The translations under genes and the position numbers were made by a program. 20,556 bases of DNA from JAXDLK01 sp034666665 (lineage in GTDB: Bacteria; Desulfobacterota; Binatia; JACPRU01), in NCBI GenBank assembly GCA_034666665.1, contig JAXDLK010000082.1, positions 1-20,556 of the forward strand, written 5' to 3'. Numbering within the stretch: position 1 is the first letter of the stretch; each line of letters starts with the position of its first letter. This document shows, in pieces, positions 7,448 to 15,377 of the stretch. The notes beneath the pieces were generated by a model. It did not search any database, was not told the DNA's origin, and was given only the letters and a program-made list of their open reading frames with translations.

Positions 7448-8185
7448 TCAGAGGCGGAGGCGGTTCTTTTGATTGCGGGTACGCCGTCGTGACAGGGTCG
7501 CGCCGAGCACCCAGCCGATCCCGAGCGACACGATCGCGACGGAGAGCGTACGGACGCTCCGGTCGCTTCCCTCGCTCGCGTTCACCGGGCTCGCCAGACT
7601 GCTCGGGGTGGAAACCAGCAACGGCTCATCGCGCGATCGCTGAGGCTCCGATCGCGCCGCTTCGGCGGCCTCGCGCTCGGCAAGTCCGCGCTTGAGCTCC
7701 TCGATCTCGGTACGCAAGGACGCCACCTCGGAGAGGAGCTCGCCGCGCCTCTCGTCGAGCGGTGGCGTGTCCGGCGTCGGCGAAACCGCGGGGACCGTCA
7801 CCGTCTGATGCGCGGGCGGCGTCATCGACCGCGCCATCCGCGGGCGCGTGGGTACGGGCCGCGCCGTACGGGCGCCCGGCGGTGTTGCCACGGCGACGGC
7901 ACCTTGCGGTGCCGCGTACGCGAGCAAGCTGTCGTGGATGAATCCAACCCTTCCGCTCGCGGTACGCACCCGCGTCCACCCGGCCACCTTCTCGAGTGGG
8001 ATGACCTTCTCGTGCGAAGCGACCCACGTCTCCACGGGGAAGGAAGTTCCCGGGCCGGTGCGGAGGTTCACCTTGTCTTCGGCGATGACCACCGCACGGG
8101 ATAGCTGAGCCCGCAGGGGTGAGACCAAGACGAGGACGCCGCACGCGAGAAGCCAGCGGAGCGCCCGACCGCGCCTGCGAATCAT
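7448..8185 (-). CDS. SH3b-domain membrane protein, YgiM/TIGR04211-like layout
   Basis: The 245-residue protein begins with a signal sequence (RRRGR, then a hydrophobic core, with likely cleavage after LRA near residue 26). A bacterial SH3 domain at about 31-88 contains the hallmark DKVNLRTGPGTSFPV and GWTRVRTASGRVGFIH. A proline- and threonine-rich linker follows, then a predicted coiled coil at about 143-175 (SEVASLRTEIEELKRGLAE). A single membrane segment near 212-232 precedes a basic RRRTRNQKNR tail. This order is that of the YgiM family. Such SH3b domains often bind peptidoglycan, so a periplasmic, envelope-anchored role is likely, but the exact function is unknown. plsY follows four bases later, and a tRNA gene lies just upstream. 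Confidence 0.8.
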   Translation of the reverse strand: MIRRRGRALRWLLACGVLVLVSPLRAQLSRAVVIAEDKVNLRTGPGTSFPVETWVASHEKVIPLEKVAGWTRVRTASGRVGFIHDSLLAYAAPQGAVAVATPPGARTARPVPTRPRMARSMTPPAHQTVTVPAVSPTPDTPPLDERRGELLSEVASLRTEIEELKRGLAEREAAEAARSEPQRSRDEPLLVSTPSSLASPVNASEGSDRSVRTLSVAIVSLGIGWVLGATLSRRRTRNQKNRLRL

Positions 8186-8234
8186 TTCCGTCTCGCCGAA
8201 GGAACGGGAGGATCGCTCGAAACGGAGTGAAAAG

Positions 8235-8308
8235 TCGGGGTGAGAGGATTTGAACCTCCGACTTCACGGTCCCGAACCGTGCGCTCTACCAAGCTGAGCT
8301 ACACCCCG
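8235..8308 (-). tRNA. tRNA-Pro (anticodon CGG)
   Basis: On the minus strand a full cloverleaf is visible. The acceptor stem is CGGGGTG/CACCCCG, and the D arm is GCTC/GAGC. The anticodon stem is CACGG/CCGTG around loop TTCGGGA, and the T arm has TTCAAAT in its loop. The anticodon CGG reads proline CCG codons, common in this GC-rich genome. The discriminator base is A and no CCA is encoded, so CCA must be added after transcription. Confidence 0.95.
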
Positions 8309-8361
8309 AGGCTCAAGCGGCGGTACCTAACACAGGACCGGCGCGCGGTAAACCGCAACCG

Positions 8362-9012
8362 TCACGAGCCGCGGATCGCGGCGACGGCCTCGCGGTAGCT
8401 CGCCGACTGGAAGATGGCGGAGCCCGCGACCAGAACTTCCGCCCCGGCCGCGCGGATCCTGGCGGAATTGTACGGCTTCACGCCGCCGTCGACCTCGATG
8501 CGAAAACGGTAGCCGTGCTTCCGCTTGAGGGCCGCAGCATCTCGGATCTTGTCGAGAACCGATTCGATGAACTCTTGGCCGCCCTTTCCCGGATGGACGC
8601 TCATCAGGAGCAACGTATCGATCTCGTCCCAGCGACCATCGTAGACGGACAGCGGCTCCTCCGGGTTCAGCGCGCCTGACACTTGCGCGCCGAGGTCGCG
8701 GATCGACGCGGCGGCACGATGAAAATCGACGCAAGCGTCCGGGTGGATCGCAACCTGATTGGCGCCCGCCTCGACGAAAGCCGCGAGGTGAGGCTCGGGC
8801 CGGTCGACCATGAGGTGGACGTCGAAGAACGTCCGGGAGTGGCGGCGGATCGCGCTGACGACCGGCGGCCCGATCGTGATGTTCGGCACGTAGTGTCCGT
8901 CCATCACGTCGATGTGGATCCAGTCGGCACCGGCACGATCCGCGGCCTCGACCTCTTCCCCGAGGCGGCTGAAGTCCGCCGAGAGAATGGAAGGCGCGAC
9001 CAGGACCGGCAT
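8362..9012 (-). CDS. rpe: Ribulose-phosphate 3-epimerase
   Basis: The enzyme interconverts ribulose-5-phosphate and xylulose-5-phosphate in the pentose phosphate and Calvin cycles. The 216-residue TIM-barrel protein starts VAPSILSADF. It has the metal ligands H33 and D35 in HIDVMDGHYVPN, H66 in DVHLMV, and the catalytic D175 in IEVDGGVK. The phosphate-side loop reads MSVHPGKGGQEF where most family members have MSVNPGFGGQ, a small divergence. ATG 9012 is 40 bases after the rsmB stop with no strong Shine-Dalgarno sequence. Its place at the end of the priA-def-fmt-rsmB cluster is common. Nothing indicates carbon fixation nearby. Confidence 0.96.
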   Translation of the reverse strand: MPVLVAPSILSADFSRLGEEVEAADRAGADWIHIDVMDGHYVPNITIGPPVVSAIRRHSRTFFDVHLMVDRPEPHLAAFVEAGANQVAIHPDACVDFHRAAASIRDLGAQVSGALNPEEPLSVYDGRWDEIDTLLLMSVHPGKGGQEFIESVLDKIRDAAALKRKHGYRFRIEVDGGVKPYNSARIRAAGAEVLVAGSAIFQSASYREAVAAIRGS

Positions 9013-9052
9013 CCGTCAACCATAAGCGAGGCACATTCGGCCCGCAACGCAG

Positions 9053-10444
9053 TCACGTGCGGCGAAGGAGCGGGACGGCAAAGAAGCCGTCGAGGCCGCC
9101 GTCGTGGGGTGCGGTACGAAGCACGCCCTCGCGGAGGAGCCCGCGCGCGCTTTCCGGAAAGCCGGCCGGCACCTCGGCGCGGACGAAGTCTCTCCGCGAT
9201 CCGAGGAATGCCTCGACGACGGAGTCGTTCTCCTCGCGGAGAAGACTGCAGGTCGCGTACACGAGGATTCCGCCGGAACGGACGAGCGGGGCGAGACCGA
9301 CGAGCAGGTCCCGCTGCCGCTTGGCCATACGGGAGACGTCTTGCGGTCGAAGACGCCAGCGGATCTCCGGATGAGAGCGCAGCGTTCCCGTGCCGCTGCA
9401 AGGGGCGTCGACGAGCACGCGATCGAAGCTTTCGGTCCGGAACGGCGGGCGAGCACCGTCTTCGACGACGGTGAGGACGGTCGGTAGCCCGAGGGTCGCG
9501 GCGATCCCTGCGATCCGCTGAGCTCCGCGGAACCGGCGGTCGCCGGCGACGACCAGGGCCGCGGGCGACAGCTCCGCGATCTCGGTCGCCTTTCCTCCAG
9601 GAGCGGCGCACGCGTCGAGCACTCGCTCGCCAGCTTCCGTGCCGAGGAGCATCGGGACGAGCTGCGACGCTTCGCCCTGCGGGAAGAACGGCGTCGATCG
9701 ATCGAGAAGGTGTTCCGGAACCGGACCGCGAATCTCGACTGCAAGCGGGGAATGACGACCGTGCCGAGAGTCGGCGCCTGCGGCCGCCAACTGCTCGATC
9801 AATCTCGTAGCACCGCCGCTACGGGCGGATGCGCGGAGCACGAGCGGCGCGGCCTCGTTGTTCGCGGCGAGGAGCGCCGAGGTGTCCTCGGCGCCGCGCT
9901 CGCGAAGCCACGCATCGACGATCCAATCGGGATGAGAGAAGCGCAGGCCGAGCGATTTCACGTCGTCGCCGGCGGGAGGGTCCGGTGCCCCTTCGGTGGA
10001 GGCTCGGCGGAGCACCGCGTTCACCAGCGGCGCCGCTCGACCGCCGCGGAACGACTTCGCGAGCTCGACGGTCGTGTCGACGGCGGCGAAGCTCGGAATC
10101 CGATCGGAAAGGAAGAGCTGGAAGAGGCCGAGGCGGATGCACACCCGGACTTCGGGATCGAGCGCGGCCATCTCCGGCCGCACCCAGTGATCGGCGGCCC
10201 AGTCGAGGCGCCGCTGCCAGGCGAGCGTTCCGTACACGAGCCGGGTCGCGAGCGCCCGGTCGACGGCGGGCAGCGGCTCCCGGTCGAGCGCTTCGCCGAG
10301 GAGCGCGTCCGCGAAGGCCGAGCTCGTCTCGACCCGCTCTAGCGCCGCGAACGCCAGGCGCCGAGCAGCGAGCCCTTCGCGGTCCTCGTGCCTAGCCGAA
10401 GCGCTCTCCCTCGCGGATCGCTCCGCGGGCGGCGAGGAACTCAC
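9053..10444 (-). CDS. rsmB: 16S rRNA (cytosine-967-C5)-methyltransferase RsmB
   Basis: RsmB methylates C967 of 16S rRNA using SAM. The 463-residue protein has an N-terminal NusB-like RNA-binding domain (ARRLAFAALERV onward) and a C-terminal methyltransferase domain. The latter has the SAM motif DACAAPGGK around C279, then APCSGTGT with C349 and YATCSLL with C399. These are the two cysteines of the m5C mechanism. GTG 10444 is the nearest canonical start before the conserved NusB region, giving a 53-base overlap with fmt. No ATG, GTG or TTG lies between the fmt stop and that region, so the overlap is real unless a rare start is used. Translational coupling with fmt is likely. Confidence 0.94.
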   Translation of the reverse strand: MSSSPPAERSARESASARHEDREGLAARRLAFAALERVETSSAFADALLGEALDREPLPAVDRALATRLVYGTLAWQRRLDWAADHWVRPEMAALDPEVRVCIRLGLFQLFLSDRIPSFAAVDTTVELAKSFRGGRAAPLVNAVLRRASTEGAPDPPAGDDVKSLGLRFSHPDWIVDAWLRERGAEDTSALLAANNEAAPLVLRASARSGGATRLIEQLAAAGADSRHGRHSPLAVEIRGPVPEHLLDRSTPFFPQGEASQLVPMLLGTEAGERVLDACAAPGGKATEIAELSPAALVVAGDRRFRGAQRIAGIAATLGLPTVLTVVEDGARPPFRTESFDRVLVDAPCSGTGTLRSHPEIRWRLRPQDVSRMAKRQRDLLVGLAPLVRSGGILVYATCSLLREENDSVVEAFLGSRRDFVRAEVPAGFPESARGLLREGVLRTAPHDGGLDGFFAVPLLRRT

Positions 10445-11324
10445 GAGCCCCGAGGCGCCGCTTGCCCTCGAGCTGCAGCTCCACGATCGCCAGTGCCTCT
10501 CTGCCGGTCGCGACCACGATCTCGTCACCGGAAGCACGCGCGACGGTTCCGGGCGGGGCGGTCCGATCGAGCTCCGACACGCGAGCGCGAAAGATCTTGA
10601 GCAGGCGGCCGCGGTGAATGGTGTGTGCGCCCGGCCAGGGATCGAAAGCGCGCGTGGCCCGTTCGATGTCGTGAGCGTTCCGCGTCCAGTCGATCAATCC
10701 GTGCTCCTTGCGGATCATCGGCGCGAGGGTTGCGTCCTCCTCCCGTTGCGGCACCGGCGTGAGCTCACCACGAAGGAGGCGATCCAATCCTTCGATCAGC
10801 GCGCGGCCGCCGACCTCCGCAAGGCGCCGCTCGAGGGTCCCGGCCGTGTCCTCGGCGAGAATGGCGACGGCCTCCTGCAGCAGGATGTCGCCTGCGTCCA
10901 TGCGCTCGTTCATCTGCATGATCGTGATTCCGGTCCGAGGTTCTCCAGCGAGGAGCGCATGCTGGATCGGCGCGGCGCCCCGCAGCTTCGGGAGCAGCGA
11001 CGCGTGCACGTTGATCGCCCCCGAGGGGGGCACGTCGAGAAGCGACCGCGGCAGGATCTTCCCGTAGGCGGCGACGACGATCGCATCCGGCTGGAGCGCG
11101 CGAAGCACCTCGACGATCGCCGGGTCTCGCAGCTTCTCCGGCTGAAGCACCGGGATGCCGTGCGAGAGCGCCAGCTGCTTCACGGGCGGAACGCGGAGCT
11201 CCTGACCGCGGCCGGCGGGTCGATCCGGCTGCGTCACGACGGCGGCGATCTCGTGGCCCGCGTCGAGCAATGCTCGGAGCGAGGGGACCGCGAACTCGGG
11301 CGTCCCCATGAACACGAGCCTCAT
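10392..11324 (-). CDS. fmt: Methionyl-tRNA formyltransferase
   Basis: Fmt adds a formyl group from 10-formyl-tetrahydrofolate to initiator Met-tRNA. The 310-residue length is normal. The N-terminus MRLVFMGTPEFAVPSL is the family signature. Catalytic residues N105 and H107 lie in INVHASLLPKLRGAAPI, and D143 lies in MDAGDIL. The C-terminal OB-like tRNA-binding domain follows and contains WPGAHT. The gene starts seven bases after the def stop and overlaps rsmB at its end. Its pairing with def places addition and removal of the formyl group in one transcript. Confidence 0.97.
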   Translation of the reverse strand: MRLVFMGTPEFAVPSLRALLDAGHEIAAVVTQPDRPAGRGQELRVPPVKQLALSHGIPVLQPEKLRDPAIVEVLRALQPDAIVVAAYGKILPRSLLDVPPSGAINVHASLLPKLRGAAPIQHALLAGEPRTGITIMQMNERMDAGDILLQEAVAILAEDTAGTLERRLAEVGGRALIEGLDRLLRGELTPVPQREEDATLAPMIRKEHGLIDWTRNAHDIERATRAFDPWPGAHTIHRGRLLKIFRARVSELDRTAPPGTVARASGDEIVVATGREALAIVELQLEGKRRLGAREFLAARGAIREGERFG

Positions 11325-11331
11325 CGGCGCG

Positions 11332-11892
11332 TCAGATGTGGAGGGCCGGCTTCTTCGCGGCGAGCTCTTCGAATCGCCCGTCGCGGATCATCTTCTTGAG
11401 CCTTCTCCGGTAGAGGTCGCGCTTCAGCCGGCTCAGCCGGTCGATGAAGAGCTTGCCGTCCAAGTGATCGATCTCGTGCTGCAGCGCCACGGCGAGCAGC
11501 CCCTCTGCCTCGACCTCGATCTCTTTCTGGTCGGGGGTGTAGGCGCGAAGTAGCACGCGCGCCGCCCGCGTGACTTCGGCGGCATAGTCGATGACGCTGA
11601 GACAACCCTCCTCCCAGACGACCGTCCCATCGCTCTCGACGATCTCCGGGTTCACCAGCTTCAGGAGCCCCGGGCTCCCGCGGTTCTCTTCCTGATCGCC
11701 GGCGCGACAGTCGAGAACGATCGCTCGATGCGAGATCCCCACCTGCGGGGCGGCGAGCCCGACGCCCGGTGCGGCGTACATGGTCTCGACCATGTCATCG
11801 AGCAGCGCGGCGAGCGTGCCGTCGATGTTCGCGACCGGACGTGCAGTCTGCTTCAGGACCGGGTCGGGGAACTTCCGGATGGGCCGGATCAT
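11332..11892 (-). CDS. def: Peptide deformylase
   Basis: This metal-dependent hydrolase removes the N-formyl group from nascent proteins. The 186-residue protein shows all three family motifs: GVGLAAPQ (43-50), EEGCLS with metal ligand C97, and QHEIDHLDG with H139, E140 and H143. The usual N-terminus IRKFPDPVL supports ATG 11892. A TTG at 11928, next to the priA stop, is in frame and would add 12 residues that look unlike the family. No strong Shine-Dalgarno sequence precedes either. The C-terminal RLKKMIRDGRFEEL helix is longer than in the shortest members. The gene sits between priA and fmt in the conserved order. Confidence 0.97.
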   Translation of the reverse strand: MIRPIRKFPDPVLKQTARPVANIDGTLAALLDDMVETMYAAPGVGLAAPQVGISHRAIVLDCRAGDQEENRGSPGLLKLVNPEIVESDGTVVWEEGCLSVIDYAAEVTRAARVLLRAYTPDQKEIEVEAEGLLAVALQHEIDHLDGKLFIDRLSRLKRDLYRRRLKKMIRDGRFEELAAKKPALHI

Positions 11893-11924
11893 TCGAGCCA
11901 AAGTAGCCGCGGCTCTTCGCTGGG

Positions 11925-14384
11925 TCAAAGCACGCCGTACGGATCGACGTCCACGGCGACGCGAACCCCCCGCGACCGCGCTCTCCGCTCGATCGCTTCG
12001 AGCGCCGGCCGGATCACCGCGCGGAGCGTGGGGGGATCCTTCGACTTGACGAGGATCTGCCAGCGGTAGCGTCCCCGGAGCCGCTCCAGCGGCGCCGGAG
12101 CCGGCCCGATCACGCTCGCCGCCCCACTCGGTGGCAGGAGCCGAACGCCGGATCGCAAAGCGTCGGCCAATGCCCGCGCAAGCTCCTCGACCCGTGCTGA
12201 ATCGACGCCATCGAGCCGCAAGTTGACCAGCCTCGAGAACGGCGGGTACCCGAGCGCTTCGCGCTGCGGGAGCTCCCGGTCGACGAGCTCGAGGAAGTCG
12301 TGCTTCGCTGCGGCGGTGAGCGCGTAATGCGTGGGGCGATAGGTCTGGATCAACACGCGGCCGGGTTGATCGCCGCGTCCGGCCCGCCCCGCGACTTGCG
12401 CGAGCATCTGGAACGTTCGCTCCGCCGCGCGGAAGTCCGGGAAGTTGAGCACCTGGTCCGCTGCGACGACCGCGACGAGCGTGACGCCGGGAACGTCGTG
12501 TCCCTTGGTCACCATCTGCGTACCGACGAGGACGTCGATCCGACGTTCTCGCCAGTCGTCGAGCAAGCGACGGAGCGCGCCACGCTTCGCGGTCGTGTCA
12601 CGATCGAGCCGCGCGATCCGCGCCCGGGGGAGCGCCGCGCGGAGCGCGATCTCGACTTGCTCCGTGCCGACACCGAAATTGCGGAGTGTGGGCCCCGAGC
12701 ATTCGGGGCAGAGATCCGGAGCCAGGAGGCGGTAGTTGCAGTGATGGCAGCGGAGAAGTCGCGATCGCAGGTGGAACGTCAGCGTCACGGTGCAATTCGG
12801 ACATCCGGGCACGTGACCGCAGACGCCGCACTGCAGGTAGTTCGCGTAGCCACGGCGATTCAGGAACACGAGCGACTGCCCGCCGGCCGCCCAGTTGTCG
12901 GCGAGGGCATCCGAGATGCGGCGTGCGAAGATCCGCGGCGTCCCCTCCGGGGGCTCGATGCGCAGATCGACGAGCTCGACCGTCGGGAGCGGCCGTCGCT
13001 CGATCCGGTCCGCGAGCTCGAGCGCGCGGTAACGACCCGTCAGCGTCGCACGATGACTCTCGATGGACGGCGTCGCGGACCCGAGGAGCGCCGGGCAACT
13101 CGCATTCCGCGCGCGGACGATCGCCAGGTCGCGTGCGTTGTAGCGGAGCCCATCCTCCTGTTTGTACGCCCCGTCATGCTCCTCGTCGACGATCACCAGG
13201 CCTAGGTCCGGGACGGGTGCGAAGATCGCCGATCGGACGCCGATCGCGATCCGTGCCTCGCGTCGCGCCAGCCGACGCCACTCGTCCCAGCGCTCTCCCG
13301 GCGAGAGCGCGCTGTGCAGCAGCGCGACCGACGGCCCGAAGCGAGCGCCGACGACGGCAACCAACGCGTGCGTGAGGCCGATCTCCGGGACGAGCATCAG
13401 CACGCCGCCTCCGCGCGCGAGTACGTCCTCCGCGGCGCGGAGATACACCTCGGTCTTCCCGGAGCCGGTCACGCCGCGGAGGAGAAACGTCTCGAACCGA
13501 GCCGCCGAAGCGGCGGCGAGAACGGCGTCGATCGCCTGTTTCTGCGCGGTGGTCGGCGACGGTGGCGCGAGCGCGGCCGCCGCCTCGGTGACGGGACGAT
13601 ACACCTCGCGCCGCTCGATCGTGACGAGACCCCGCACCGCGAGCGCTCGCACGGCGGAGTCGGCGGCGGGCAGCACCGCCGAGGACACTCCGCGGTCGCC
13701 GGCTTCGCGGATCCGGTCCAGAGTTGCGCGCTGCGCCGGGGCTCTCCGGGCCAGCGTGTCGAGCTCGTCGGCGGTCGGGTGACGTGCGAGACGGTACACG
13801 CGCTCCAGGCGCGCGCGTGCGGCAGCGACGGGCGGCTCCTCCTCGAGGACGACGATTCCTCGCTCCGCCAGGCTTCGCAGGCTCGCATGAAGCCCGGAGG
13901 AGCGCACCATTCGAGCGAGAGTCGACACCCGTACCGGCCGTTCCGGCGGAAGGTGGCGAACGATCTCCTGCTCGAGGCTTCCGAGCCGCGTATTCGGGCC
14001 GTGGGCCGCGAGCCGGACGGTTCGGCGGCTCTCGGCGCGAAGACCGGCGAGCACCGCAGTCGACAGCACCTCGCCGAGCGACGACATGTAGTACGTCGCC
14101 GCGAAGCGGCAGAGCTCGAGCAGGTCGCTCGAGAGCAGCGGATCGTCGTCGAGCACGTCGAGCACCGGCCGGAGGTCGACGGCTGGTGTCGCCCGCGAGC
14201 GGCCGACCACGATGCCCGTCACGCGGCGGCGACCGAGCGGTACGAGGACGCGCATGCCCTCGCGAAGCCGGTGCTCCAACACGGGCGGGACGGCGTACGA
14301 GAGCGACTCGTGCCCCGGGATCGGCGGGATCACCGCGACGTCCGCGGTCGCGATCTGCTCCGGCGACCCGGCGCCGCTGGTCAC
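11925..14384 (-). CDS. priA: Primosomal protein N' (replication restart helicase PriA)
   Basis: PriA recognises stalled or repaired forks and loads the replicative helicase. The 819-residue protein has an N-terminal 3'-DNA-binding region (VLEHRLREGMRVLVPLGRR) and a winged-helix region. The helicase core has RGVTGSGKTEVYL (Walker A lysine K310) and DEEH at 400-403 followed by YKQEDGLRYNARDLA. A zinc-binding insert with cysteines in CGVCG, GCPNC, CHHC and CPEC spans about residues 519-562. GTG 14384 is the start used. No good Shine-Dalgarno sequence is visible, and the YIP1-like gene ends 37 bases upstream. It heads the conserved priA-def-fmt-rsmB-rpe run. Confidence 0.97.
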   Translation of the reverse strand: MTSGAGSPEQIATADVAVIPPIPGHESLSYAVPPVLEHRLREGMRVLVPLGRRRVTGIVVGRSRATPAVDLRPVLDVLDDDPLLSSDLLELCRFAATYYMSSLGEVLSTAVLAGLRAESRRTVRLAAHGPNTRLGSLEQEIVRHLPPERPVRVSTLARMVRSSGLHASLRSLAERGIVVLEEEPPVAAARARLERVYRLARHPTADELDTLARRAPAQRATLDRIREAGDRGVSSAVLPAADSAVRALAVRGLVTIERREVYRPVTEAAAALAPPSPTTAQKQAIDAVLAAASAARFETFLLRGVTGSGKTEVYLRAAEDVLARGGGVLMLVPEIGLTHALVAVVGARFGPSVALLHSALSPGERWDEWRRLARREARIAIGVRSAIFAPVPDLGLVIVDEEHDGAYKQEDGLRYNARDLAIVRARNASCPALLGSATPSIESHRATLTGRYRALELADRIERRPLPTVELVDLRIEPPEGTPRIFARRISDALADNWAAGGQSLVFLNRRGYANYLQCGVCGHVPGCPNCTVTLTFHLRSRLLRCHHCNYRLLAPDLCPECSGPTLRNFGVGTEQVEIALRAALPRARIARLDRDTTAKRGALRRLLDDWRERRIDVLVGTQMVTKGHDVPGVTLVAVVAADQVLNFPDFRAAERTFQMLAQVAGRAGRGDQPGRVLIQTYRPTHYALTAAAKHDFLELVDRELPQREALGYPPFSRLVNLRLDGVDSARVEELARALADALRSGVRLLPPSGAASVIGPAPAPLERLRGRYRWQILVKSKDPPTLRAVIRPALEAIERRARSRGVRVAVDVDPYGVL

Positions 14385-14421
14385 GCGGAGTGCGGCGCGC
14401 GGGCGCCGTCGTTGCTGCGGC

Positions 14422-14955
14422 TCAGCGGGCCGGAGTCGGACCGCCGACGAGCGAGAAGAGCATCGCGAGCATCGCCACCTGCACGACGAAGCCGATCGCG
14501 CAGACGCCGACCGCTCGGAGGCTCGACGTGTAGTCGAGTGCCTGACGAACGGCGATGACCATCGCGATCAACATCCACACCGCTGCGATCAAGAAGACGA
14601 GCTCCGCCAGACCGGGGAGGATTCCGATCACGCGAATCAGGCCCGGTGCGCTTGCAAAGCCGAGCGTACGCAGCAGCTGACCGGCCGTTGCTTCGGTCGT
14701 CGCTTCGGGCAGCAGCTTCGTGCCGATCCAGTAGGTGAGATAGGCCCAGACGTACCAACTGAGGAGCGCAGCGAGAGTACCGATGAGGATCCCGATGACG
14801 CCCCCTTGGGGGATCGTGCCGATGCCGGCCGCCACGCTGGAGAGCACCACCACCGCGGTGGCCTGCCCCATCGCCGTCTCGTCCGCCTCCACCTCTTCGT
14901 AGATCGACGGATCGAGCTTTGCGGCACGAAGGATCCGTTCCTGAAGGTTCGCCAC
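14422..14955 (-). CDS. YIP1-family integral membrane protein
   Basis: This 177-residue hydrophobic protein has a short soluble N-terminus (ERILRAAKLDPSIYEEVEAD) and about five membrane segments, including a glycine-rich GIGTIPQGGVIGILIG and a later ALDYTSS. The layout resembles bacterial YIP1/YckC-type proteins, whose biochemical role is unknown. GTG 14955 is chosen because GGGAGG lies six bases before it. The reading frame continues upstream, but that part has no matching character and overlaps the divergent small gene. The gene is on the same strand as priA, 37 bases ahead of it, so it may be co-transcribed. Confidence 0.72.
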   Translation of the reverse strand: MANLQERILRAAKLDPSIYEEVEADETAMGQATAVVVLSSVAAGIGTIPQGGVIGILIGTLAALLSWYVWAYLTYWIGTKLLPEATTEATAGQLLRTLGFASAPGLIRVIGILPGLAELVFLIAAVWMLIAMVIAVRQALDYTSSLRAVGVCAIGFVVQVAMLAMLFSLVGGPTPAR

Positions 14956-14985
14956 GACCACCTCCCTTCGCCGGCGAGCGGCGAT

Positions 14986-15013
14986 TTGCGAGCTCCGGAC
15001 CGCATTCATATAA
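14986..15013 (+). promoter_or_regulatory. Putative sigma-70 promoter of the small gene at 15021
   Basis: TTGCGA (14986-14991) and TATAAC (15008-15013) are 16 bases apart, matching the consensus at four and five of six positions. The expected transcription start falls at about 15020-15021, on the GTG of the small gene, so the transcript would be leaderless. This is a sequence match only. Confidence 0.4.
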
Positions 15014-15020
15014 CAGCCGC

Positions 15021-15308
15021 GTGGCGAAACCGGGAATACGGGTGCACCTGGCACCGGTTCTTCTCGGGCTGGCGCTCATGCAAACCGTTCCCGCTGCCTG
15101 CATGATGGCATGGAAGAACGGCGCGAGTCCGGAACGGCAGGAAGAAGAGGAGTGGGGAGGGGTGGAGGTGCTCGGCCGTCGCGGCGGAAGCGCGGACGAC
15201 CCGGAGGAGAGCAAGAGCACCGTGGATAAAGGCGGCGAGATCCTGGTCGTGTTCACGTTCCTGAGCGCCGTGTTGGCGGCCGCCGCGCTTCCGTTCCTGC
15301 TTCTCTGA
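15021..15308 (+). CDS. Small putative exported or membrane protein, unknown function
   Basis: I do not recognise this 95-residue protein. It has a basic start (AKPGIRVHLAP), a hydrophobic stretch with a possible signal-peptidase site after VPA, and a highly charged middle with four consecutive glutamates and a DDPEESKSTVDKGG segment. It ends in a hydrophobic C-terminal segment. That bitopic layout is unlikely to arise by chance and supports a real gene. No Shine-Dalgarno sequence precedes GTG 15021, but a promoter-like -10 box lies just upstream, which would suit a leaderless message. It is divergent from the YIP1-like gene, whose start is 66 bases away. The frame is open upstream to 14919, but that part looks non-coding. 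Confidence 0.5.
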   Translation: MAKPGIRVHLAPVLLGLALMQTVPAACMMAWKNGASPERQEEEEWGGVEVLGRRGGSADDPEESKSTVDKGGEILVVFTFLSAVLAAAALPFLLL

Positions 15309-15343
15309 TCTCGTCCGCTACGCCGCCGCTCCCCGTCGTGTCG

Positions 15344-15369
15344 AGGGTCTCGGCTCGGAGGCGGACCCT
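15344..15369. terminator. Weak hairpin between convergent genes
   Basis: AGGGTC (15344-15349) pairs with GACCCT (15364-15369) around a 14-base loop and is followed on the plus strand by TTTC. It lies between the convergent small gene and mrp. The stem is short and the loop long, so its role as a terminator is uncertain. Confidence 0.25.
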
Positions 15370-15377
15370 TTCGACCG

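Noticed and set aside
12300..13205. A 301-codon plus-strand frame inside priA.
   Set aside because: It is antisense to the conserved PriA helicase core and has no domain of its own.
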